Of a stretch of DNA of 64,000 nt, positions 32,616-43,282 are shown in pieces. Both the position numbers and the translations under genes were made by a program. The first letter of the stretch is position 1. Every line of letters starts with the position of its first letter. The stretch is from JANQTF01 sp036835375 (lineage in GTDB: Bacteria > Bacteroidota > Bacteroidia > J057). The DNA lies in assembly GCA_036835375.1 (NCBI GenBank), contig DAITMB010000011.1, positions 1-64,000 on the forward strand, in the 5' to 3' direction. Under the pieces are notes generated by a model. The model searched no databases, was not told the origin of the DNA, and saw nothing but the letters and a program-made list of their open reading frames with translations.

Positions 32616-34836
32616 CCTCTTTCTGCTAGGTCTGCTCTCCATGCCGCTTTGGCTTGTGGCACAGATCGACAGCAGTTCCATGCAAACAGCTCCCTTGGAA
32701 GAGGCGCTAGAAGATTTCATTCTCAATGCCGGGATTGATGAGCAGGTAGATTACAGTGATTATCTCGATCCATTGGAACGATTTGCCCGCCATCCGCTAG
32801 ATCTCAATCGTGCCAGCTATCAGGATCTCCTCTTATTGCCCGGCATGAACAGCATCTCCGCCCAGCGGCTCCTGTACCACCGAGAGCGGTTTGGTGCGCT
32901 GACGAGCATTTATGAACTGCAAGCGGTGGAAGGATACACCGTCGCCCTGATTCGGGAATTTCTCCCCTACGTCACCGTCGAAAAAGCCGGCTCAAAGGAC
33001 CTTGATCCCAATTTGCGGTTCCCGCGTGGCCCTTCCTTCGCTGAGGTGAAAAAGGGACTGGAGTTTGAGTGGCTCCAGCGATCATCCTTTGTCCTAGAAG
33101 AGCAGCGAGGCTACACTGCACCTGACACAACTTTCCGAAATATTTTGGATGACGAATCAAATGTCGTCGGGGTCGATACCCAACTGAGCACGCGCTATCA
33201 AGGCTCTCCATTTCGGCAATACACGCGGTTTCGTGGCAGGATGGGCAATCATGTGAGCTTCGGATTCACCGGAGAAAATGACCCGGGAGAGCGCTTTGTG
33301 TGGAATCCTTCGAATCGGCAATTTGGCTTCGACTACCTATCCGCGCACCTTGCGCTTCAGGACTTTGGCAGGCTCAAGCGACTGATCATTGGGGATTATA
33401 CCCTCGCCGTGGGGCAAGGACTGGTGCTCTCGCGCGGGTTGGGATTTGGCAAAGGAGCTCAGGTAATTTCAGGACTCAAAATGCCCTCGTTTGGCGCACG
33501 ACCTTATCTGTCGGTCAATGAAAACCAATTTTTCAGGGGAGGCGCGGCAACCATTGGCCTGGGCGACTGGGAGTTGACAGGATTTGTCTCTCGCGCTTTC
33601 CGGGATGCCTCCATTCAACAGGTAGATACCCTGGACGAGGAGGTGTTGGCAGTGGGCAATCTTCAAATCAGCGGGCTACACCGCACCCCCTCCGAGTTGC
33701 GAAATCGCAAAGCCATCGGGGAAACCATTGCTGGCGGAAGGGCCGCTTACGCCCACGGGGCCTTTCGAGGGGGAGTCACCCATTACCAACTTCGCTACGA
33801 TGCGCCGCTGCAAGCAGGCAGCGCGAATTATCAGACGTTTGCTTTCAGCGGGGACCGCCATCATGTCACAGGGATGGACTGGGACTGGGTGAAGGGCAAT
33901 GTGAATGTGTTCGGAGAGGTGGCCCTAGCCCGTGGACAATCCTTTGGTGGGACCGCGGGCATGATGAGCAGCCTCGCTCCGACCGTAGATTTTTCACTGG
34001 GAATCCGACATTTTGACAAGGACTTTCATTCACCTTTTGCCTATGCGTTCTCAGAACGTCCCCTCGCCGTACAAAACGAAAGCGGGGTGTATATGGGGCT
34101 TCGATACGCCCCCAACTACAACTGGGAGCTCCAGACCTATTTCGACCAATATCAATTTGCCTGGCAACGCTTCCGCGCGGGATATGCGACGCAGGGGTAT
34201 GAGTGGATGTCCCAATTGCAGTATCGCCCGAGCCGCAATACAGCGGTTTTTCTGAGGGTGAGAACGGAGCAGAGCGAACGGAATCCATCAACTGAGTCGG
34301 GGCAAATCCTCGCTTCTCCTGTGGGCACGCGCCGGGATCAGTTTCGCATTCATTTTCAGACCTCTATCGACCGTAATCTCAGCCTGCGCACCCGCCTGGA
34401 GGCCTCTCAATTTCAAGAAGAAGGGCAAGAGATCTCTAGAGGCTGGTTACTCTACCAAGACATCAGCTGGCGATTTGGCTACCGATGGAGAGTGACCGGC
34501 AGGTTTGCCGTGTTTGATACCGACGATTATGACTCGAGGATTTATGCCTACGAAAACGATATCCTCGGCTTTTTCTCCATTCCGCCCTACTACCGCCGTG
34601 GCACCCGCTGGTACCTCATGTTCAATGGCAAATTGGCGAAGGGTTGGGAATTTTGGGTGCGCGTGTCACAAACCAATCTTGCCAATAATTGCAGCTATAG
34701 CGCCGCAGCGCCTGCTGCTCGCGGCTTGCCCGCCGGGCAAGAATGGGTGGAGAGTTGCAGCTTCGGCACGGGCTTAGAATCCATTTCTGGATCTGCCCGA
34801 ACCGAAGTCAAATTACAGCTACGCTGGAAATTTTGA
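32590..34836 (+). CDS. Helix-hairpin-helix outer-membrane protein
   Basis: 748 residues with a signal peptide (LFLLGLLSMPLWLVAQ). Residues ~60-130 hold helix-hairpin-helix motifs of the ComEA type: PLDLNRASYQDLLLLPGMN and SISAQRLLYHRERFGALTS, then LQAVEGYTVALIREFLPYVT. The remaining ~600 residues form a large aromatic, Gly-rich beta-barrel that ends with LRWKF, a usual last strand. This combination is seen in an uncharacterised family of Bacteroidota envelope proteins. DNA uptake or surface polymer binding is a possible role because HhH motifs bind DNA, but nothing more supports it. The start lies 26 bases inside the PorV-like gene. Confidence 0.78.
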   Translation: MAGIIPRNNLFLLGLLSMPLWLVAQIDSSSMQTAPLEEALEDFILNAGIDEQVDYSDYLDPLERFARHPLDLNRASYQDLLLLPGMNSISAQRLLYHRERFGALTSIYELQAVEGYTVALIREFLPYVTVEKAGSKDLDPNLRFPRGPSFAEVKKGLEFEWLQRSSFVLEEQRGYTAPDTTFRNILDDESNVVGVDTQLSTRYQGSPFRQYTRFRGRMGNHVSFGFTGENDPGERFVWNPSNRQFGFDYLSAHLALQDFGRLKRLIIGDYTLAVGQGLVLSRGLGFGKGAQVISGLKMPSFGARPYLSVNENQFFRGGAATIGLGDWELTGFVSRAFRDASIQQVDTLDEEVLAVGNLQISGLHRTPSELRNRKAIGETIAGGRAAYAHGAFRGGVTHYQLRYDAPLQAGSANYQTFAFSGDRHHVTGMDWDWVKGNVNVFGEVALARGQSFGGTAGMMSSLAPTVDFSLGIRHFDKDFHSPFAYAFSERPLAVQNESGVYMGLRYAPNYNWELQTYFDQYQFAWQRFRAGYATQGYEWMSQLQYRPSRNTAVFLRVRTEQSERNPSTESGQILASPVGTRRDQFRIHFQTSIDRNLSLRTRLEASQFQEEGQEISRGWLLYQDISWRFGYRWRVTGRFAVFDTDDYDSRIYAYENDILGFFSIPPYYRRGTRWYLMFNGKLAKGWEFWVRVSQTNLANNCSYSAAAPAARGLPAGQEWVESCSFGTGLESISGSARTEVKLQLRWKF

Positions 34837-34879
34837 TCACGCCATGTCTTTCGTCCAGATCACAAGACGAATTTGCTCG

Positions 34880-37800
34880 TCATCGCAGCAGGGTGATCGT
34901 CCCTGATCGCGAAAGATTGGCACCGTTGTTCAGTCGCCCTTCGAGCCTGTACACATAGACACCTTCCGGTGCTACGCCACCACCGAGAAGTCGGCCATCC
35001 CAGCCCTCAGCTACCCCGTTGAGCAGAGCGATGAGTCTCCCCCAGCGGTCGTAGATGTTCACCTCAAATTCTTGAATTCCTTCTCCATAAAAATAGAAGA
35101 CGTCATTCTGTCCGTCGCCATTGGGCGTAAAGGCATTCGGCACAAACAAGACCCCATCCGGTACAATCGTCAGGAGAAGAGAAGCTGTATCAGGGCACGC
35201 AAAATTTTCGTCCCACGCAGTCAGGATGACCCGGAAGGTACCTTCTCCAAACAGGTGAATGGGATTTTCCTCAATGGAGAATCGGCCATCGCCAAAGTCC
35301 CATTCGTAGCTCAGGGCGAATTGCGATTCGTTCAAAAAGCGAATGTCCGCCTGGCTCCCGAGAATTTCCTGCGTCGGGTCGAGATTTGCCGTGGTAAATG
35401 CTGCCACTGCCGGGGCTGCGTTGGGAATCCGAACGGTGTCGGCCAGGAGGCAGCCGTTGGCGTCGATGATGGTGACCACAGGGGTCATGCCAGCGGTACC
35501 GCCATAAATTCCCGTGGCACTAGGACCTATCTGGGGCGGATCTGTGTTCCAAATAAAAGCGTAGCCGCCAGTTCCCCCTGATCCGGAAACCGTAGCGCTG
35601 CCATTGGGAAGGTCACAAAATGCCCCTTCGAAGTCCTCAAGTGCTATCTCTAACGGTGCGGGTTGGTCGATCGACACATTTCCCGATACAAAACAACCCC
35701 TCGCATCTGTCACTGTGACCTGCCAAGTGCCTGCCGCCAAGTCAAGCGGATTGTCACTCGTGCTCCCACTCGACCATTGAAACCTGTAGGGGGCTGTGCC
35801 ACCGCTTGGCACTGCCAAGCCTGTGCCGTCTCCCTGTTCGAAGCAAGTCAAGTCAGACCCGGTGACTTCCACCATAAGTTCTTCTGGCCCTGCAATGATC
35901 ACTTCGCTCGCAGTTGTACATCCATTCTCATCGGTGACTTGGAGACCATACACCCCAATCCCCAAGTTACGCGCTGTGTCTCCAGTAGCCGTTGTTCCTG
36001 ACCATAAGTAGGTGTAGGGCTGTGTGCCGCCGCTCACGGTGGCTATGGCTTCTCCAGTGGTTTCGCCGAAACAATTGACCGAATCCCCCTGCAAAATCAA
36101 TGACAATGCCTCCGGTGCCACCAAGATCGCTGTCGTGGAATCGGTGCACCCGTTGAGATCAGTGACGATCACCACAAACGTTCCTTCAGGGAGATCCGTG
36201 GCGATGCTATCAACCTGTAGTGGAAGGGTATTCCAGCTGAATGTGTAGCCCGGCGTGCCACCAGAAACGATCGGGATCACCTCGCCATCACTCAATGCCT
36301 CGCAGCTCGGATTTATCGTTTGAAGAATGGAAACTGACAGCGCATTCGGCTCAGGGACCACAACGGTCAAGGTCGTTTGGCACTGGCCATCATCGACTGT
36401 TACGTCATAACTTCCTGCTGCCACATTGCTCAGGGCAGGTCCTACCTGGGCTGGAATGCTGTTCCATGTAAAATCATAGGTCCCCGTGCCACCCAATGCC
36501 GAGACCAGCGCCGAACCATCGGCACCACCAAAGCAACTCACCATTTCGATGTTGGCCGTCTGAAGGGTCGGGGCAGCTTCATCGAGGATGGTCACGGTCG
36601 CAGTGTCCGTACAATTGTTGATATCCACAGCTACCACCAAATAGGTCCCTGCAGCTACCCCAACGATCGTGTCTCCGATCTGAGGAATGGGAGTGTTCCA
36701 CACATAACTAAATCCTCCTGCTCCTCCGGTTGCCAATGCGTAGAGTTCTCCATTGGCATCGGTACAAGTTTCATTGATCCCCGAGGCGACCAGATCGATG
36801 AGAGGCGGCTCGGTCACTTCTACCGTGTCGAATGCCTCGCAGCCATTGGCATCGGTAACAATCACTGTATATATCCCCGCTGGTACGTTGGCATAGCTGG
36901 AAGAAGTTTGAGTGGGCAAATTGTTCCATTCGAAGGTGTAGCCCCCTACACCACCATTGGCTGTGGCCGTGGCCACACCGTCGGATAACCCAAAGCAGGA
37001 AACATTGTCGGCTGTGAGCAAAGTACTGATCGAGTCAGGGGCTATCACGGTCACAGAATCTTGTCCCACACACCCAATGGCATCTGTGATGGTGAGAAAA
37101 TGTGTTCCTGCTGGCAAATCACTGCTGATGTTTCCATTGGCAATGCCAGCTGACCAAATGTAAGTGTATCCACCGGCACCCCCTGTGGCATTCGATTGGG
37201 CAATCGCATCGCTCAAGCCAAAGCAAGAGATCCCCTGGACCAAGGTAATGTTGCCTTCGATCGGATCTGGTTGCACAATCGAAATGACCGTGGAAGTGAC
37301 GCAGCCATTGCCATCGCTGACATCTACCAAATAACTCCCTGCGGCGAGATTCGCGACGGCAGGCGTATTTCCACCCACAGGGATCCAATTATAAGTGTAG
37401 CCGGGTGTGCCGCCAGCAGCAGTCACGGCGGCAGAACCATCATTTCCGCCCGGACAAGTCACATTCTGCACGGGTCCCGGCGTAACAACAAGCGGAGTCG
37501 GCTCGGTGATCGTGGCCGATACGGAATCCTGACATCCACCAGCATCGGTCACAACGACCTGATAGGTTCCCGCCACCAAGCCAGTGATCGTCGGTGATCC
37601 TTGGGCTGGCCCGTTATTCGTTGCGTAAGCATAAGGCCCAATGCCTCCACTAAGGCTCAGATAGAGAATGCCAGAGTTTCCAGCGTTACAAAGTACATTT
37701 TGGGTAGAGTCAATGGCCAATCCGATGGGAGCAGGCTGGGTGATTGTCACAGGCAAGGTATCTGTGCAACCAATGGCATCGCTCACAACGATGGGATAAA

Positions 37801-40800
37801 TTCCGGCAGGAATGCCCGCGTAGGTATTGATCGGTACCAGCGGAAATCCGGCGACACCATACACATAGCCCGGTGTGCCGCCGCTGCCCTGCACCGTCAA
37901 TGCTCCCGTGCTGTCACCAAAACAGGCCACGTTGACTTGATTGATGATTTGAAGAACCACTTCCGTGGGTTCGTTGATGGTCAGGGCCTGTGTGACCACA
38001 CATCCATTCAGATCTTGGATGCTGATCGTCAGCGGTCCTGCATTCAGGCCAGGGAAAGTGCCATTTGCCTGAAAATTGACCCCATCTAGCGAAAACTGAT
38101 ACCCGGGCGTGCCTCCAACTCCGTCCAAAGCGAGGCTTCCATTGTTTCCGCCAAAGCAGGACACATCAACTTGCGTTAAGACGGTTATTCCCAACACTGG
38201 TGGTTCTGTGATGGTTTCTGTTTGTGAGAAGGTGCAACCGTTGTTGTCGCGGACGGTGACGAGGTAGGAGCCTGCCGGCAAATTGAGAAAGGAGCCTCCC
38301 ACCTGGAACGGCCCGCCATTGATCGAAAATTCATAATCACCAGGCAAGACGACTGTTCCTCCTGTTCCGCTCAATGTGATTGCTCCATCGCTTCCACCAG
38401 GACAGGTCACAGGGCTGAGGGCGTTGACTGTCATGCCAAGCTGAGGAGGCTCAGCGACTGTGGCCGCCAACGTCGCCTCACATCCATTTTGATCTTGGAC
38501 TGTGACCACGAAATTACCAGCCGATAAGCCGGACAGCGTCGCAGCTGCCTGAAAGTTGATACCGTCGGTGGAATATGTGTAGGGAGCGCCATTTCCGGCT
38601 GATGCGAGAACGGTGATACTGCCATCATTTGCCCCAAAGCAGGACAAATCAGTGACCCCCACCAGTGTCACCAGCAGCACCGCAGGTTCAGTCAAGGTCA
38701 CAGAAACGGGTGTTTCGCAGTTATTTGCATCTCGCACGACCCCCGCGTAAGTCCCGGCTGAAAGTCCTGTGAAGGTCCCAGCCGGCTGAAAGGTCACGCC
38801 TCCATCAATCGAGAACGCGTAAGGAGGCGTGCCACCGCTTCCTGCGAGGGTCATCGAGCCATCGGTGAGGCCTTCACAAGAAACATTGCTGGAGGCAGCA
38901 ACCAATGCATTGAGTACGGACGGGGAAGTGATTGTCGCAGCCACGGTTGATAGGCAACCATTCGCATCCCGAACTTGCAAAGCATAAGACCCGGGGAGAA
39001 GTCCAGTCAGGAGAGGATTAGCCGAAAAAACCACTCCGTCTAAAGAAAAAGTATAGCCGGGTGTGCCGCCCGAGGCGCTGAGCGTCAAGCTGCCGTTGGC
39101 GTCGCCCGCACAACTGACATTCACCTGTGTCTGAATGCTTCCTACCAGGGGCGCAGGTTGAGTCACTGTCACAGGGAGAGAGCCTTGGCAGTTGAGGACA
39201 TCACGAATGAATACAGTATAGTTTCCAGCGGGCAAATTGGCAAAGGTCCCCGAAGCTTGAAAAGTGATGTTGTCCAGCGAATAGGTATAAGTCCCATTGG
39301 CTCCGATCCCTTGCACGGTGAAACTACCAGTGCTTGCGCCCGGACAATCAACATTGGTCTGAGCCACGACAGTCCCGGTCAGGGGAGTAGGTTCTGCCAA
39401 GGCGACGGGTACCACGACTTCGCAAAGGGCTGCATCCCGAATCGTGACATTGTATGTGCCAGCAGCGAGGTTGTTGAATTGGTTGACAGTAGAAAAGATG
39501 ACGCCGTTGATAGAGTAGGTGTAGCCGGGTGTGCCGCCATTGCCTAAGATGATCAAAGACCCATCATTCCCGCCAGGACAAGTGATGTCCACCTGCGCAT
39601 TGATCAAACCCACAATCGGAGCTGGCTCAGAAATGGTGATCGTCAGGAATCCCGGACATCCATTCACGTCATTGATCTCCACAGTATAGATGCCCGCAGC
39701 GAGATTGGGGAAATTGCCTGTGGGCTGAAAATTGATGCCATCAATGGAGAACTGATAAGGAGCCAATCCGCCTGTGGCCGAAACGAACGCCGAGCCATTG
39801 CTCCCACCCGCACAGGTCACATTGGTCTGCCCCGTGAGCGTTCCTGTGGGGGAGTTCAGGGCCGAGACGCTCACCGTGATGGTCCCCTGACATCCGTTGT
39901 TGTCTTGAACAGTCAAGGGATAAATGCCGGGAGCAAGTCCGGTGAAAGTCCCATTTAGTTGAAATGGACCTCCATTTAGGCTATACTGGTAGCCCCCGCT
40001 TCCGCCATTGCCCGTGGCCGTGAAAGAGCCATTGGCAATCACGCAATCAGAAGGATTGAGCGCACTCACCACCGCGCTGACCGCCGCAGGATTAGTCAGG
40101 GTGACAGGCACCGTGCTGACACAAAGATTCGCGTCGCGAACTTGCACATTGTAGTTCCCTGCCCCGAGACCTGCCAATAGCCCGCCCGGTTGAAAATTAA
40201 TCCCATCAGCAGAAAAAGTATAAGGAACGGTACCACCCGTAGCATTTACCTGAATGCTGCCATCCAGGCCGCCAGCACAGAGTGGATTGGTGCTGCCGAT
40301 GAGGTTCAGGGCGAGCGGAGCGGGTTGAGTGATGGTAGCAGAAGCTGTGGCCGTGCACCCGCTTGCATCGGTGACGGTGAGTGCATAGGTGCCCGGAGCC
40401 AGATTTGCGACTGTCGGGGTGATTCCTACGGCTGGGGTCCAAGCATAGGTATAGCCGGGACTGCCACCCGTCGCGGTGGCCGTGATGCTTCCATCGTTGG
40501 CACCTGCGCATGAGACATTGGTCGCGGCCAGGGTCACGGCGGGAGATGGGGATAGGGTCACATTGATCGACTGAGTCGAACTCCCACAAGCATTCGTGAC
40601 GGTGAGGGTGTAGAGGGTGGTGGCTGCTGGTGAGGCCCGTGGACTGAGCACAGTCGGATCACTGAGTCCCTGAGCGGGTGTCCAAAGGAAAGTTCCTGTG
40701 AGATCAGTTCCTGTGGGAACCAAATCCACGCTATCTCCCAGACAGAGAGCCACTGGTGTGAAGGGATTGAGCACAGGCGGTGCTGCCAATTCTATGGAAG

Positions 40801-43072
40801 CAGTGTCAGTGAAAATACAGCCAGGCGTGGTGATCGTGAGCACATAGTCTTGCGTTCCGTTGACCGTGGCAGTGGGGTTCGGATCGGTGGTGCTGCTCAG
40901 CCCGGCGCCTGGCGTCCATGCATAGACAGGAGTCACAGCCAACGGACAAGAAGTGAAACTCACATTGGGCCGTTGGGTTGTGGCAAATCCATTCGCGAGG
41001 GTACATCCCGGATTGGTGTTACTAAAACCAAAAAACACTGAATTGTAGCTCGTGTTGCTGTATTGCACGTGGTCGTAGCCCGTAGCAACCGCATTGGTGA
41101 AGCAGAATTCCACAATCAAATTCGAAGCACCATCCCACTCGTAGGGCGTAGCCAAGAGAAAGGTATTCGCGCCAGCAACGGGCGTCACCAAGCCATTGAA
41201 AACTTGTGTGAGACCAGGTTCGAATGCCGTGAGTTCGCTCACGCCAGTACATCCCATGCGAATGGTGAAGCCACTGTAGCCACCAGCGCTAAACAAACTA
41301 CTCACTTGCAGCGAGATTTCGGAGATGATCCCCGGGATGACTCCCGCTGCATTGAGATCATTGGCACGAAACAAGAGCTGGGTCCGCCCGTTTTGCCAAG
41401 CCCCGAGAAAAGGACTTCCAGCACCTCCAGCCGTAGCCAAGGTCCCAGAAGTGAGGGCACCGCTACCGACCGTTGCGGTGTTGGCAGGTCCGCCACAGGT
41501 ATTGGTACTGACCCCACAGATGGAGGGGGGAGGAGGAAAATTCAGGATAAAATTACTTTGAAGATTCACAGGTCCGGGCGCACATAAGCTGAGGTCTGGC
41601 CCCACGGTCAGGTCGCCCACCGACTCTATGTCCACCGTGGCAGTGGTGGTGCACACCCCCTCGGTGAAGGTCACGGTATAGCTGCTAGCCTGTGATACGG
41701 TCGCCATCGGCGCAGCAATCGTAGGATCATTGAGTCCGGTAGTTGGGGTCCAGGCATAGGTTCCATTGCCAGGAGAACCCGGAGTTCGCGCCCCAAGTTG
41801 AATGCTTTTGGGGGTGCCCGGACACACCGTTTGGTCGGAGGCAGTGACCTCTACAGGGCCTTGCACATACACCTGAAATCCCACCGTTTGCCGTCCAAAA
41901 ATCGGGCATGCATCGTCCACCACGGTGAGGGTAAAGGAGTGAATACCGACATCAGCAAGGGTTGTGGCCCAGGAAAATGTGTTGTTCGAAGGGTTAAGGC
42001 CAGCAGTAGTGAGGTTCGCCCCTGGGATCGAGGTCATCAGGTTGGTAGAGACCGCGAGGGTGTTGGCTAGGTCGGCATCTGTGGCAGCAATGGCGAAAGA
42101 GAGAGTGTTTCCAGCGCAGACCGTGAAGACATTTCCATTGAGTGTCCCACCATTTACAGCCGTCGGATCTCCCCAAATGGGAAGGGTATTGGTACAATTT
42201 GTCACCACGATCTGAATATCGCGCATGGTGGTCCCAATGAGCTTGCCTCCACGGTATTCTTTGACCAAAATGGCTGTCACGCCGATTTGGGACACGTCCG
42301 GGGTGAAATTGAGCTGGCCAGTAGCCGGATCGAATCCAAAGCTATTGGCTGGCGTGGTGCTCACGGGATAAGTGGCCGAAAAGGGAGCGATATAGTTGAT
42401 CGGTGTCGGAAAGCCCAGGGTCAATTCGAGGGGCGTGATTAACTCAAACGCTAGGGAATCGCCGTCCGGATCGGATGCGCCGTGGTTGTACTGAAAATCT
42501 TGTCCCTCACACACGTAGGCGGTGGGCAGATTGGTGAAAGACGGAGAGCTGTTACAGCTCGTGGTGAGATTGTCAAGGGTAGCCTCAATGTAGGTCTCGG
42601 TGCCATTGGCGATGGAAATGATGGTCGCGTTGGTAATGGCATTGTTACGACAGCAATCGGCCCATCCAATGACCCAATCGGTACACTGCGCAGGAAAGGT
42701 GTAGGTCCCTTTGTAAATGTATTGCTGCACGCCGGGAAAAGGACCGCCACTACATGAGGAATTGGTCACCAAGGCCGCGCAGACTGGAGAAATCTCCAGC
42801 ATGGACACTTGGCTGACCACAGCGACCGCAGAAATACCACAAGAAGCAGAGTTGATGTTGATGTTGAAAGCCGTTAGGGGCAACACCCCGTCGCAGTCTC
42901 GATAGAGTGTAAGTGTAAACTCATACTCATTGCCGCCAATACACACATAGGTAAGATCTGCTCCCATCACGTGAGTCGCCCGGAGGGAGGAAGCTCCGCC
43001 CAGGAACATCAGGAAAAATAAGAACAAGACCTGGGGGCGCAGGTTGGAGGTGGAGTGTTGAAATAGATTCAT
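34880..43072 (-). CDS. Giant SprB-repeat surface protein with T9SS type B sorting domain
   Basis: 2,730 residues from the ATG at 43072, where the signal peptide starts (VLFLFFLMFLGGASSL). N-terminal part: THVMGADLTYVCIGGNEYEF and a domain of ~800 residues with PKD/Ig-like segments (LGDSVDLVPTGT, YTLTVTNACG). From about residue 845 to 2550 come 22 tandem SprB-type repeats of about 78 residues, each with C-x-G-x-x-D/N-G-S, GG-x-x-x-Y, L-x-A-G-x-Y and D-x-N-G-C. A PKD-like domain (YEWDFGDGRFS) and the type B (CHU_C) domain LFVPNAFTPNGDGQNDVF to YRLEG close it. SprB is the moving surface adhesin of gliding flavobacteria. This protein is likely a related adhesin. It is the largest gene of the window and stands alone. 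Confidence 0.92.
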   Translation of the reverse strand: MNLFQHSTSNLRPQVLFLFFLMFLGGASSLRATHVMGADLTYVCIGGNEYEFTLTLYRDCDGVLPLTAFNININSASCGISAVAVVSQVSMLEISPVCAALVTNSSCSGGPFPGVQQYIYKGTYTFPAQCTDWVIGWADCCRNNAITNATIISIANGTETYIEATLDNLTTSCNSSPSFTNLPTAYVCEGQDFQYNHGASDPDGDSLAFELITPLELTLGFPTPINYIAPFSATYPVSTTPANSFGFDPATGQLNFTPDVSQIGVTAILVKEYRGGKLIGTTMRDIQIVVTNCTNTLPIWGDPTAVNGGTLNGNVFTVCAGNTLSFAIAATDADLANTLAVSTNLMTSIPGANLTTAGLNPSNNTFSWATTLADVGIHSFTLTVVDDACPIFGRQTVGFQVYVQGPVEVTASDQTVCPGTPKSIQLGARTPGSPGNGTYAWTPTTGLNDPTIAAPMATVSQASSYTVTFTEGVCTTTATVDIESVGDLTVGPDLSLCAPGPVNLQSNFILNFPPPPSICGVSTNTCGGPANTATVGSGALTSGTLATAGGAGSPFLGAWQNGRTQLLFRANDLNAAGVIPGIISEISLQVSSLFSAGGYSGFTIRMGCTGVSELTAFEPGLTQVFNGLVTPVAGANTFLLATPYEWDGASNLIVEFCFTNAVATGYDHVQYSNTSYNSVFFGFSNTNPGCTLANGFATTQRPNVSFTSCPLAVTPVYAWTPGAGLSSTTDPNPTATVNGTQDYVLTITTPGCIFTDTASIELAAPPVLNPFTPVALCLGDSVDLVPTGTDLTGTFLWTPAQGLSDPTVLSPRASPAATTLYTLTVTNACGSSTQSINVTLSPSPAVTLAATNVSCAGANDGSITATATGGSPGYTYAWTPAVGITPTVANLAPGTYALTVTDASGCTATASATITQPAPLALNLIGSTNPLCAGGLDGSIQVNATGGTVPYTFSADGINFQPGGLLAGLGAGNYNVQVRDANLCVSTVPVTLTNPAAVSAVVSALNPSDCVIANGSFTATGNGGSGGYQYSLNGGPFQLNGTFTGLAPGIYPLTVQDNNGCQGTITVSVSALNSPTGTLTGQTNVTCAGGSNGSAFVSATGGLAPYQFSIDGINFQPTGNFPNLAAGIYTVEINDVNGCPGFLTITISEPAPIVGLINAQVDITCPGGNDGSLIILGNGGTPGYTYSINGVIFSTVNQFNNLAAGTYNVTIRDAALCEVVVPVALAEPTPLTGTVVAQTNVDCPGASTGSFTVQGIGANGTYTYSLDNITFQASGTFANLPAGNYTVFIRDVLNCQGSLPVTVTQPAPLVGSIQTQVNVSCAGDANGSLTLSASGGTPGYTFSLDGVVFSANPLLTGLLPGSYALQVRDANGCLSTVAATITSPSVLNALVAASSNVSCEGLTDGSMTLAGSGGTPPYAFSIDGGVTFQPAGTFTGLSAGTYAGVVRDANNCETPVSVTLTEPAVLLVTLVGVTDLSCFGANDGSITVLASAGNGAPYTYSTDGINFQAAATLSGLSAGNFVVTVQDQNGCEATLAATVAEPPQLGMTVNALSPVTCPGGSDGAITLSGTGGTVVLPGDYEFSINGGPFQVGGSFLNLPAGSYLVTVRDNNGCTFSQTETITEPPVLGITVLTQVDVSCFGGNNGSLALDGVGGTPGYQFSLDGVNFQANGTFPGLNAGPLTISIQDLNGCVVTQALTINEPTEVVLQIINQVNVACFGDSTGALTVQGSGGTPGYVYGVAGFPLVPINTYAGIPAGIYPIVVSDAIGCTDTLPVTITQPAPIGLAIDSTQNVLCNAGNSGILYLSLSGGIGPYAYATNNGPAQGSPTITGLVAGTYQVVVTDAGGCQDSVSATITEPTPLVVTPGPVQNVTCPGGNDGSAAVTAAGGTPGYTYNWIPVGGNTPAVANLAAGSYLVDVSDGNGCVTSTVISIVQPDPIEGNITLVQGISCFGLSDAIAQSNATGGAGGYTYIWSAGIANGNISSDLPAGTHFLTITDAIGCVGQDSVTVIAPDSISTLLTADNVSCFGLSDGVATATANGGVGGYTFEWNNLPTQTSSSYANVPAGIYTVIVTDANGCEAFDTVEVTEPPLIDLVASGINETCTDANGELYALATGGAGGFSYVWNTPIPQIGDTIVGVAAGTYLVVAVDINNCTDTATVTILDEAAPTLQTANIEMVSCFGGADGSALVSALGGTGTYDFTWNSIPAQVGPALSNVAAGSYDVTVDDGQCQTTLTVVVPEPNALSVSILQTINPSCEALSDGEVIPIVSGGTPGYTFSWNTLPLQVDSIATDLPEGTFVVIVTDLNGCTDSTTAILVAPEALSLILQGDSVNCFGETTGEAIATVSGGTQPYTYLWSGTTATGDTARNLGIGVYGLQVTDENGCTTASEVIIAGPEELMVEVTGSDLTCFEQGDGTGLAVPSGGTAPYRFQWSSGSTSDNPLDLAAGTWQVTVTDARGCFVSGNVSIDQPAPLEIALEDFEGAFCDLPNGSATVSGSGGTGGYAFIWNTDPPQIGPSATGIYGGTAGMTPVVTIIDANGCLLADTVRIPNAAPAVAAFTTANLDPTQEILGSQADIRFLNESQFALSYEWDFGDGRFSIEENPIHLFGEGTFRVILTAWDENFACPDTASLLLTIVPDGVLFVPNAFTPNGDGQNDVFYFYGEGIQEFEVNIYDRWGRLIALLNGVAEGWDGRLLGGGVAPEGVYVYRLEGRLNNGANLSRSGTITLLR
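35415..40537 (-). repeat. Array of 22 tandem SprB repeats (about 233 bases each)
   Basis: Protein-level repeats of ~78 residues within the giant adhesin. The units fall in two classes. Units 1 and 14-22 carry an aromatic-x-x-x-Trp block (such as YTYAW). Units 2-11 carry Y-x-F/Y-S-x-D/N-G (such as YQFSIDGINFQ). Units 12-13 have neither. No two units look identical at DNA level, so the array is old and stable. Confidence 0.85.
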
Positions 43073-43282
43073 GGACTGAATAGCAGGGTTAGCTACTGGA
43101 GCACTGAGGAAACGAAACGTTCCCAGTTTTCGCATATTCTTACAAGGCAAAAGCTCCCTTTTTGAAAGAGCGGTCACATGGGGCGATTGTGCCGCTCAGC
43201 AGGCTAATCTACGAAAAGAATGCCCGTGAACCACAGCGGCAAGTGCTGGGAATTTTTCAATCCGTGATGCAGTCCAGTGTTC

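Noticed and set aside
36377..36988. Long plus-strand ORFs opposite the SprB repeat gene (also 37601-38089, 41063-41587 and others)
   Set aside because: They are antisense shadows of a repetitive coding region with biased codons; no start context, domain or signal peptide.
35415..40537. Regular spacing that might suggest a CRISPR-like array
   Set aside because: Repeats are about 233 bases, conserved as protein only, and inside one open frame.
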